64,000 bases of DNA, taken from NCBI RefSeq assembly GCF_030247195.1, contig NC_080671.1, positions 105,821,845 to 105,885,844 of the forward strand, given 5' to 3'. Source of the DNA: Topomyia yanbarensis. Its lineage: Eukaryota; Arthropoda; Insecta; Diptera; Culicidae. The notes under the pieces are model-generated. The model made no database searches. It saw only the letters and a list, made by a program, of their open reading frames with translations, and was not told the origin of the DNA. Shown one piece after another: positions 54,936 through 64,000 of the stretch (the first letter of the stretch is position 1; each line of letters opens with the position of its first letter). The position numbers and the translations under genes were made by a program.

Positions 54936-57900
54936 AAAAATATGTTGTCTGTTACAAGAAAGGCTATAGTGCATCGACGAATTAAATTTGATTATTATTA
55001 ATTTACAAGTTAGAAATTTCTCTAGGTACAAAAATGAATATTCAAGAGTTCAAAGTATTTAGGGCTGCTTGAAAATGCTACGCATTCTAGACTACACGTT
55101 TACAAAGTGTAGAAGATTATAAATTGGAATGAGTAGAAAAATATCCAAAAACCCATCTCACGAAACTTTACACGCATTTGCTAATCAGTAGAACGAAACC
55201 AACGTCAAGGTTGTTTCCATGGATAGGAATATATCAGTGTGAAATCTAAGTTTACCACTGCAAAGAATGTCCGAACAAAGCGAATATTGAAATTTGCTTC
55301 AAATATTTTGATAAGGCAGGCGATTTGTAGATGCGGAAAATAGCTTCAACTCCTATTTTCATGATCAGGCGTCTTGCTACTATTACTAGTTCTGTGACTT
55401 CATCCGAAGTTTGCATTAACTCAACTTTATGAAATTTTCAATTTAAATGATACTGATCATGTCGTAATCATAGCAATCCTAAGAAAAACATTTTTTTTAA
55501 CATTTTTTTTCATTTTACTCTCGTGGGGAATGGGTTAAAGACTATCTTCGACAATATTATCGGGCAACTGAGAATAACTATCTATTTATCTATTTAAGTA
55601 GATTCTTTTCAGATACTTTTTATATCATCGGACTTACGAATTAAAAATATCGTAGATTGATTTTCCTAGATCCCTGAAACTATAGAAAAAGTCAAAATGT
55701 AAAGCGAGTGCAATACTAATTTCACTACAAAGCAAGAATAAGAACCTTAGCTCTATTGACTTTCAGCAATCTTGCAAAACCGTTGGAGCTTGAGAAGATA
55801 ACCTAAATTAAGTAAATATTAAATTTGAACATTTGAAGGTTTTATTTCGGTATTCATGGGTTTTTGGACACCGTAAAATATATATTTCAATGATTTAATC
55901 TACTAATTGAAACTACCCAGAATTTAAGCTACTGAACGAAACTGCTCAGAACTTGTTCTCTATTCGAAAGAAAATTACTTTGCACTGATTAGTGAATGCT
56001 TGTACTTTACGTAAAATTTGGTAAATATAACATTGATGACACCACCACTAGAAACTATAAACATAGGTGATCTTAATAATTTCAGCAACACTTGCTTCCG
56101 ACACATGGAAGAGAACACAACGCACTTACATCTAATTTGCCGAAGAGGCTTTCTTTTAGAGTTGTCTGTTTTTAAACTACAGCAAATTAACTGTTTCCTG
56201 AGAAACTTTTGCTAAACTTTTTGTCAATGCGTTAAACAAATATGTGGACACTAATCTGCTGAAATATGTTTGTTTTTGAATAAAAATTATTAGCTCTTGA
56301 TTTTTTTACAATCATCATCAAGATTGGAAGAGATTTATGACTTCTTGAAACAAAAAATGTTGTTTGTCTGTTTACAGGTTTGTTTTACCACTATTTTGGA
56401 AAAAGTTTCATTTAAAGTTGTTGCACCTAACGCATCAAAGTTGTACGGATAACGAAGACGAAATGAGAAGATCACAGCGCAATTCCGAAAGCACTCGTGT
56501 TGAGTGTATAGAAAAGATTGAGTCGATTTCGATTGGTTGATTGTTTTCCTCTCTTTTCTCTCTTATTTAAGATTATCTCTCTCATTTTATTCCATGACGA
56601 GCAAAAACAGAACGAAAGACTGTCACATACTGAAGACATGAAATCGAAACACTTATCCCAACTTATTGGCTTATAGATTCAATCAGTCCCAACATTTTAG
56701 TCGCTCTTCGTGATTGCCTGGTAAAACAACTTTCTGACTCGTCCATTTTTAAAAGAATTTTCTTTTACACGTTTGTTGCAGATATCACGGATTAACAGTG
56801 TATTAGCACGGAACGAGTTCCTCGGAAAAATGAAATGAAGCCTCAATAAAAATGGTATTGCGTTAAAATTACGCGAAACAAAAACAGTCTTATCGGCTGA
56901 AACGTTCGCAGACAAATTGTAATACTTTTTGTATAGCACAGTACAGAGTACAGTGTGCACTGACCTAATAAAGAAATTCAAAATTGTGTGCAATTCAAAA
57001 ACTTATCATTTAAAAATAACAAACGGGGTCGTGGGTCTTTTATATATTTCCTTATGTGAACAATAAAAATAATATAACGAGTTTAAATGGTTGTCTGGCA
57101 GATCTCGCGCAAACACAGCCATTGCACGTGGAAACCTGTTTACGAGGCGAGGAAATATTTTTTTCCTCACCAAATATGTCTTGGGGGGGGGGGGGCGGAA
57201 AGGTGAGTTGATCATTTCTATCTCGCTATTGTACATTTCCGTGACATCATCGTAATTGCTGCCTTTATGTTCGCGAATATCTGATTTCTTCCGTGCTTCT
57301 CGCCCTTAATAATTGCCCTTCCGAATGGATTCCATTTCTCCCAAATGTGACATTAATCTGCGAGTAAGCGGTATCCGATCTTGTAGCGGAACATTGATTT
57401 TCTTATCGTCCATATATAGGATGATCTTAATTATAGCTTTGTCACACACAACCATGTGTTTAAAGTTGTTCGAAATGAATGGTTTCGGCTGGGCTAATTA
57501 GTTGAGCGCTAAGTGCCTGACATGGCAGAACTCGATAAAGGCGGATTCCGAAAGTCTAACCTCTATTTATACCTCCAGGAAATGTTCCACATTATGAATG
57601 CTCGGTCCTATTCGAATCATCAATAATTCTATAATCACCGTATTTGGCTGGAGCACCACTTCTTGCTTCTGTAACTCACTGATCTCGACAGATTACTACA
57701 GCAGCAATTATAGTAACAGTTTATTTTGGAAAAATTTCGGGAGGGGCTTTAGCCTCCTAGCCCCCCTCTGGCTACGTTCCTGGTTTGGACTCAATCCGCT
57801 CTGGAATAGCATGAAGTTCACCCAAGCACTCAACCGTAACGTAATGATCGATTAGGATAACAAGTCATATCATTAATTTAAAATCAGATTATTCAAACAA

Positions 57901-58096
57901 TTTAAACATTTCTGTCATCAAATTTATTTTGCTGTTCAAATATGAAACTGTCCTCGTCCCACCATACCTAAACAGAAACATGGATTCCATTTTGACTTTG
58001 AAAAATCCAAAATAAAATAAATGTCGAAAATATTGATTGATGAAAATCTTAGGAATCCTCAGACATGAAATCCTCCGGTGGAAGCCGTTCCGTTAA

Positions 58097-58982
58097 CCGT
58101 TGTGTGTCCGACGCGGTACCCGGGTACCTTTTTAAGTTTCAATTAATGAAATTCCTATGTTTTATCCATAGCTGGAAATTGAAACTTTGTGACATCTTAG
58201 AACTTCACTAAGTCAAGCTTTTGGGTTAATAATATTGTTGATATAGTAAGGGTGGGAGTGAGGAGGGGCTCCTGAATTTTTTTACCACGTAACAGGCCGA
58301 CGTGGGTACCCGGGTACCCACAAAACTAAAATGCCCATAACTAAGGTAATATCCAACCGATTTCGATACTTTTGGCCGTTGTGGATTCAGGAACTCATCC
58401 ACTTTTGGACTTGGGTTACTTCAGTCGATTCCCGGGAATCCGGGTTTCCGTAAGCAGGTTCCTGTGCAGGGGTACTATTTGCGAACTTCAATGGAATACT
58501 AGCAATATGGGTATCAAAATTCTTGGAATTGCATCAGTAGGCTGTATCTCGTGGTTTTGGAACCATTTGGTGATTTGACCCCGGAACGGACATTCCGGAG
58601 TAGGTTCCCGTGGGGCCGTGAGTGGCCATTCCATCCCAATTCCATTTTTTAAATTGCCATAGTGACCCTAACAATAAAAAACAGACTTTCGAGACAATTT
58701 GAAGAGTTTTGATACTCATATTGCTAGTACATTATTAAAATTTACAAATCATATCCTAGTACTGGAACATTACTCCGGAAAATCCGGATTACCAAATACC
58801 AGATCCATTATTCCGGTTCTGTTGTACAGAATCAAAAAGTGGACGAGTTCCTGAATCCAAAACATCTAAAAGTGTCCAAATCGGTTAAAGGAAGCCATAG
58901 TTATGAGCATTTCAATTTGTGGGTACCCGGGTACCCTCGTTGGCCTGTTAGAGGTGTTTTTTTTTTGTTGGACACATAACTG
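58097..58982. mobile_element. TTAA-flanked fold-back element with GGTACCCGGGTACC boxes
   Basis: TIRs CCGTTGTGTGTCCGAC and CAGTTATGTGTCCAAC, TTAA at 58093-58096 and 58983-58986. Long internal inverted repeats: GTGGGTACCCGGGTACCCAC... (about 58301-58440) is mirrored at about 58805-58940. A third GGTACCCGGGTACC lies near 58118. Non-coding. Confidence 0.8.
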
Positions 58983-59198
58983 TTAAGTATCTGTCAGACT
59001 GAAGCCGAGTAAAATGTGAGAAGAATTTTGAAGTGATCCACACCAAAACCATCGCAATATCTTCCGGACAGAATTATTGCAAAAGTCGAACAAAACTCTG
59101 GCGGGAGTCGAACAAAATTATACATTCCTGGCAGCATTATTGTTAAAATCGGTCACTAATGCTTTGCTGCCAGAATTATGGTAAAATGCACACAAATT

Positions 59199-59221
59199 CT
59201 TTTCTAAACTATTTTCGCTAA
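59199..59221 (+). repeat. Left copy of a 23-bp target-site duplication
   Basis: CTTTTCTAAACTATTTTCGC plus TAA; identical at 61288-61310. Confidence 0.9.
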
Positions 59222-61287
59222 TTTTTTTTTTTTTTTTTTTCGAGAGTTGTCCTACTGGAGCTGTAGAGCTAGGTTCTCGGAAGGGCTCCCCGTCAGAATC
59301 ACATACTACAATTTGCAGACGAGACAGGCAATGTCGCCCAATAAAACACTGCAATAGGCCAATTGTAGCGGGCCGTGATTCTGAATATGATATTCATTGT
59401 ACGGTTCAGGCATGTGCGGGCGTAGGGAATCGCGTGTATCATCGCGAAGGGCTCGAACATTTGTACGTTAATGTGCTCGATCGCGTGTGCGTTTGTATGT
59501 CGCGTGTGCTAACGTGTAACTTCGCGTGCATAAATTCTATTTCATAACCGTGTGCCTTTCGCATATTCGCGTGTGTTCTAGAATAATCGCGCGCGGACCG
59601 TGAATCTGATACTTAATTTTTTGTGTACGGTTCAGATTCCAGAAGGAAGTGGGTTCTTCCATATCATTAGAGTTCCCAATCATGTCGTCGTAGAACGCGT
59701 GGTCTAGTGGATATGAGCTTCATTTTTTTTTTGATTGGTCCAACTGAATGTATAGACCTAAATTGCTAGAATGAAGGTTAAAGATTTCCGGACGTGACCG
59801 ATTCATGATCGCGCATTTGCGGGTTGGCGTTTGAGATCGCGTTTGTAACTTCGTAAGTACTAAAACGTTCACACAATTGCCGCAGTGTTATCAAGTTTAC
59901 GCGATCGCGGGCATAGGTGTGCGTAGATGATCGCGAAGGGCTTAAGCGTTCGTATGTTGACGTGTTTGTCGCGTGTACGTGACTTCGCATGTATAAATTC
60001 GATTTTGAAACCCTGCGGCGATTCATATATTCGCGGACCGTCATTCTGATCTTTAGTTTTCGGTGTACGGATCACATTCTAACAGGGAGAGAGTTACCCC
60101 ATATCACTAGAGTTTCCGGTCATGTCGCCATGGAACGTTTTGTCTAGTGGATATGGTAGTTATTTTTCAATTTTATTATTTTTTTAATAATTAACAAGGA
60201 CCTAGATTGTTTGTACCGAGGATAGATACTTCCGGACGATCCCGATTCATGATGGCGCGAGCGCGGGAGTTTGTAGGTTGACACTTGAGATCGTGTTGGT
60301 AAGTTTATGAGTGCTGAGATTTTCACCTTATCACCGGGGTGTAATCATGTTTGCGAGTTCGTATGTTGCTTGGAAAATCGCGAGGGGCTCTAACGTTTGT
60401 GCGCTGACGTGATTTTGTAACGTATGTTCTTGAATGGTTGCGCGAACCGTGAGTCTGATATTAAATTTTCAGTGCGCGGTTTGAATTCTGGCAGAGAGTG
60501 GGATCGTTTATATCGATAGGGTTCCCGGTCATGTCGCCATGAGACGTGTTGTCTAATAGGTATGGGCGTATTTTCTTAAATGGTCCAGCTGAAGGCATGG
60601 ACCTAGGCTTCTAGGATCAAGGATAGACTTTCGGACGTGACCGATTCGTAATCGCGTGCACGATGGCATTTTTGTAGGTTCCCGCTGAGACCGCGTTTGA
60701 GAATGTGTGAGTGTTAAGACGTTCACTATCACCATCTTTGTTGACCCAGCTGAAGGCGGGTGTAGAATGGCAGTATAGGACTCGAAAAGAAGAAATAAAA
60801 GACAATATATGAGAGACGTAATAGATTAGATAGGTACAAGATACAGCTGAAGTTATGATCATCACATGAGACATACATTAGTACTTCAAACACTACTAAT
60901 ACTTGAATAGCCAATCACCACACATAGCACATCCTTTCTCAATTATCTATTTGTTACTGGTTGATTGTTGGTTATGAGCTGGTGAATAGAGGAAAGGTAT
61001 AGAACAGACAAAAGGCTCATATCAGCCCTCCCGGCCTCCCCGACACACCACTATCGAGGCGTATTGTAATCAACATCTTGAAGCGGGCTTCTTATATAAA
61101 TCAAATCCTCAGTAGTCATAATGTTTGGTGGAATATTAACATGAGAACTAATTAACCTCTAGTAGTAGAACTTGGTGCAAATAAAAACTAAAAAGAGCGA
61201 AGGTCCTTATATTTAGATAACTCTATTGAATATATTGTGGCTTGATGATGTTTACAATACCGTCAATCCCATCAACCTGCGAGAGGG
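59222..61287 (-). mobile_element. 2.07-kb poly(A) retroelement, no reverse transcriptase
   Basis: Read on the minus strand: 5' end at 61287 (CCCTCTCGCAGG...), about 0.55 kb of unique DNA, about 1.4 kb of tandem repeats, a 150-bp 3' segment ending CTCCAGTAGGACAACTCTCG, then about 18 A (the T run at 59222-59240). A 23-bp direct repeat flanks it, the mark of target-primed reverse transcription. No long ORF, so it must rely on another LINE's enzymes. The 3' segment recurs at 62424-62580. Confidence 0.8.
59371..60740 (-). repeat. About 0.42-kb tandem repeat inside the retroelement
   Basis: Three-plus imperfect units with anchors CATGTCG(T/C)C(G/A)T..GAACG..GTCTAGTGGATATG at 59682, 60121 and 60530 (spacing 439 and 409), and ACCGTGAATCTGATA-like at 59598, 60037 and 60448. 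Rich in CGCG and GTTTGTA motifs. Confidence 0.8.
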
Positions 61288-61310
61288 CTTTTCTAAACTA
61301 TTTTCGCTAA

Positions 61311-61622
61311 TTGTGCAGAAAATCCTACATATCTTGTTTATATTCCAGACTAAAATACTAAAATTCTTGACGTTCTTAGTTAATTTGAAACAAGTTGTCA
61401 TAGGTTCAAGAATTGTTAAGCTTGGTGATTTACTTTCATTGACCAAAATGTTTTTCATTTATATAAGCTCCAACGATTACAAACTTCACACAAAAAAACC
61501 AAAATATTTTTAAGAAGGAAGAGAGCCGGTTGCCACAAACAACGTCTTCCAGCTAAATTTATTTATGTAACTTTGCTGACGGTTTCCAGTTAGGGAGAAA
61601 TTTATTCTCTAATATTTTTCTT
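61311..61622. other. No gene recognised
   Basis: AT-rich flank of the retroelement. Short frames only. Confidence 0.4.
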
Positions 61623-61624
61623 TA

Positions 61625-61812
61625 GAAAAACTCTAGAAGGAGAACTGCGGAGACTCCATTTTGGATCGATTGCATTCGTGTTTAGCTGTCAAAAAACGAA
61701 ACCAATCGAACATTGCCTATCATTATAACATTGGACGTGTTGCCATACCATGCCGGGGGATACGTTACCAAAAAATCTTTTTTTCTCCGCAGTTCTCTTT
61801 CTACAGTTTTTC
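61625..61812. mobile_element. TA-flanked MITE
   Basis: TIRs GAAAAACTCTAGAAGGAGAA and (reverse complement) GAAAAACTGTAGAAAGAGAA, both continuing CTGCGGAGA; TA at 61623-61624 and 61813-61814. 188 bp. Confidence 0.85.
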
Positions 61813-62002
61813 TAATTTTCTTTATCCACTTTTTGAAATACGCTTTTTCTAAATGTTGCTCTAGCTGCATTGACGGCGTTCAGAACACACGTAACAAAAT
61901 ACGTTTTTCTCTTGAAATTATTCCTTTTCGTTGTTCATAGTATTGGTCTGAAGAAGGTATACTAGCGCCACCATCAAATCAGTATTACATATATGAAACA
62001 AC

Positions 62003-62372
62003 TGTATCGATTTTGTTGGCTATTTTCGGCAAAGTTGAGACTAAGAGAATCGAAAGCAATGAAATTGAAAGACGGATAGGTATTCTAGAGCGAATCAGTT
62101 ATAAACTTAGAACGGAAAACTAGAACTAGGCAGGCTCATATGGGCATGATCGAAAGGAAATGTGAAGAATTCTTTGCCTTCTGCATAGTTGGAGTTGGGC
62201 GTTGCACCCAAGTCTACCGCATGATCTATGGTAGAACATAACTCATCATCATGTTTTACTGCCGACGCCGGCAAAAAATTCTTCACAAATCCTCGCCTAG
62301 AACGACCATGCGATCATTCTTCTCCCTTTCTGCTAGCATCAAGCCGTGACGTATGCATTCAATCGACACTAT
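62003..62372 (+). repeat. Dispersed repeat X, copy 3
   Basis: Same family as 50893-51145 and 51256-51592. Confidence 0.8.
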
Positions 62373-62423
62373 TTAATATCTGTAAAACGACAAATCCGAG
62401 AAATTGTTCTCAAGCGGTTTTGT

Positions 62424-62580
62424 CAGGAGTTGTCCTACTGGAGCTGTAGAGCTAGAGCTCCCCATCAGAATCACCCACTACAATTGCAGACGAGACGGGC
62501 AATGTCACCGACTAAAATACTGCTTAAGGCCAATGACAGCGGGTCGAGATTCTGAATGTAATATTCAATGTACAGATTTG
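62424..62580 (-). repeat. Copy of the 3' segment of the 59.2-kb retroelement
   Basis: GTTGTCCTACTGGAGCTGTA onward matches 59247-59395 with mismatches and a short gap. It lacks the T run. Confidence 0.75.
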
Positions 62581-62585
62581 TGCGG

Positions 62586-64000
62586 TCACAGGGACTTCCC
62601 GTCTCGAGTCACAAGCCTCTGGCCACCTGCACCACGAGACAGCGTGGGTGCGGACGAAATGGTGGCTCCGATGACGAATGAAGAACTACTCGCAGTGGCT
62701 AATTCCCTAGCAACGAACAAAGCTCCAGGGCCGGATGGAGTTTTAAACAGCGCTCTCAAGGCAGCGATCATAGCGAACCCAAATATGTTCAGGCTAGCTA
62801 TGATCGCTGCCTTGACGAGCGCCGCTTCCCCGATAGATGAAAAAAACAGAAATTGGTGCTGTTGCCGAAGCCCGGGAAGACGCCAGGCGACCCATAGGCG
62901 TACAGACCAATCTGTCTGATCGACACGACTGGCTAATTGCTTGAGAGGATCATCCTCAACAGAGTAACCCCGTACTCAGAAGGTACGGACGGCCTGTCCA
63001 GCAACCAGTTTGGCTTTCGAAAGGGTAAGTCCACGGTGGACGCAATCAACTCAGTGATAAAGACTGCCGAGATAAAGATCCAACGGAAAAGGCGAGGCAT
63101 TCGATACTGTGCATTAGTGACACTTGACGTGAAGCACGCATTCAACAGCGAAAGCTGGGATGCCATCGCGCTCTCGTTACACCGGCTTAGTCTACCGGTG
63201 GGTCTGTACCGGATGCTGGAAAGTTACTTCCAGAACCGTGTACTGCTATACGAGACCGATGCCGATCAATAAAGGGTTCCTATTACCGCCGGAGTCCCGC
63301 AGGGCTCGATCCTAGGCCCGGTGTTATGGAACCTCATGTATGACGGGGTTTTGAGACTGAAGTTCCCTCCTGGAGTCAAGATGTCGACGACGTAACCTTG
63401 GAGGTCTATGGGGAGTCAATCCCTAAGGAAACCTAACCGCAGAACACGCGATCAACACGGTGGAGAAATGGATGAGCGCGAGAGGCCTGGAGCTCGCTCA
63501 GCATAAGACGGAGGTAGTTATCGTCAACAACCGCAAGTCGGCACAACATGCAGTTATCCAGGTGGGAGAAGTCGTGATCACCTCACAGCGGAGCCTGAAG
63601 TCTCTCGGAGTCATTATAGACGACAAGCTGACTTTCGGCAGCCATGTCGACTATACATGCAAGAGAGCGTCGACTGCTGTTGCGGCACTATCGAGGATGA
63701 TGTCCAACAGCTCAAAGGTGTGCGCCAGTAGACGTAGGTTACTGGCAGGCGTTGCCGTATCTATCCTCAGGTACGGCGGCCCGTCATGGTCAAGAGCACT
63801 AAGGGTAACCAGTTACCTACAGAAACTGGAGAGCACCTACCGCATGATGTGGCTCAGAGTGATATCTGCCTACCGCACGGTATCACACGAAGCGTCCTAC
63901 GTGATAGCGAGCATGATGCCAGTCGGGCTGGTCATCCGGGAAGATGATGAGTGCTTTGAGCTACGTGGAAATAGAGGAGCCCGCGATATGTACCTAACAT
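62586..64000 (+). pseudogene. R1-like LINE ORF2, broken, running off the window
   Basis: Reverse transcriptase pieces in order: NEELLAVANSLATNKAPGPDG (62670-62740), LLPKPGKTPGDP with a stop then AYRPICLI (about 62870-62930), SSNQFGFRKGKSTVDAINS (about 63000), VTLDVKHAFNSESW (about 63117), SYFQNRVLLYETDAD then a stop (63270), ITAGVPQGSILGPVLWN (about 63280-63330), a DDVTLEVYGES remnant with the preceding FA lost (about 63385-63420), then LKSLGVIIDDKLTFGSHV (about 63600), SILRYGGPSW and YRTVSHEA. In-frame stops and deletions make it inactive. The 3' part lies beyond 64000. Same clade as the minus-strand copy at 47530-48640. Confidence 0.85.

Larger units (their letters stand above)
52205..57782. 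mobile_element. 5.6-kb hAT-like TIR element without transposase
   Basis: Left end CAGGCCCGTAGCCAG and right end (reverse complement) CAGGAACGTAGCCAG; an 8-bp TSD GTTTGGAC is perfect at 52197-52204 and 57783-57790. Subterminal TTTCGGGAGGGGCTT occurs at both ends (in direct orientation). TIR start and TSD length are hAT features. The interior is AT-rich with several copies of another repeat family and G tracts; no frame resembles a transposase, so it is a large non-autonomous or decayed copy. Confidence 0.85.

Noticed and set aside
52205..57782. Endogenous viral element as cargo of the hAT-like element
   Set aside because: I saw no viral protein motif in any frame; the interior is repeats and AT-rich DNA.

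Overview
This window looks like mosquito (culicine, most likely Aedes-type) nuclear DNA that is almost entirely transposable-element sequence. I found no intact host protein-coding gene, tRNA or rRNA gene and no CRISPR array. The assignment rests on the element mix: I-, CR1-, Loa- and R1-like non-LTR retrotransposons with arthropod-style ORF1 proteins, tRNA-derived SINEs, and many short terminal-inverted-repeat (TIR) elements with TA, TTAA, 7-bp or 8-bp target-site duplications (TSDs). I recognised families by eye; no database search was run.

Layout. 1.8-6.4 kb (minus): a decayed but nearly complete CR1-like LINE, itself hit by two small TIR elements. 6.9-10.3 kb: fold-back and hAT-like MITEs, a CCGCATAAAA minisatellite, and a 53-nt block with a hammerhead-like core (second copy at 18.9 kb). 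12.7-18.75 kb (plus): the best-preserved object, a full-length 6.0-kb I-clade LINE with 5' UTR hairpins, two open ORFs, AATAAA, 21 A and perfect TSDs, followed by a decayed relative. 20-28 kb: mostly featureless AT-rich sequence with one SINE, MITEs and an ORF1-only LINE copy.

29.4-40.25 kb is the most unusual region. Two inverted arrays of a 16-bp GGCCGAAT-type repeat bracket about 10.8 kb of internally duplicated DNA. Inside lie four broken histone H3-derived pseudogenes in both orientations, six histone-mRNA-type 3' stem-loops, TATA plus TCAGT-type core promoters, a 0.9-1.0 kb inverted repeat around a 2-kb spacer, and direct duplications in which TTAA- and TA-targeted MITEs are seen against their empty sites.

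40.3-48.6 kb holds fragments of several LINEs (an internally deleted reverse-transcriptase copy, a Loa-like element, an R1-like element on the minus strand) and a mariner-like TIR pair. 48.7-52 kb has a tRNA-derived SINE interrupted by an 88-bp near-perfect palindrome. 52.2-57.8 kb is a 5.6-kb hAT-like TIR element with no recognisable transposase. 58.1-61.3 kb holds a TTAA fold-back element and a 2.07-kb poly(A) retroelement with a 23-bp TSD and about 0.42-kb internal tandem repeats. 62.6 kb to the window end is a broken R1-like LINE that continues off the edge. The intact I-clade element is the only plausible source of active protein here; the rest are non-autonomous or dead copies.
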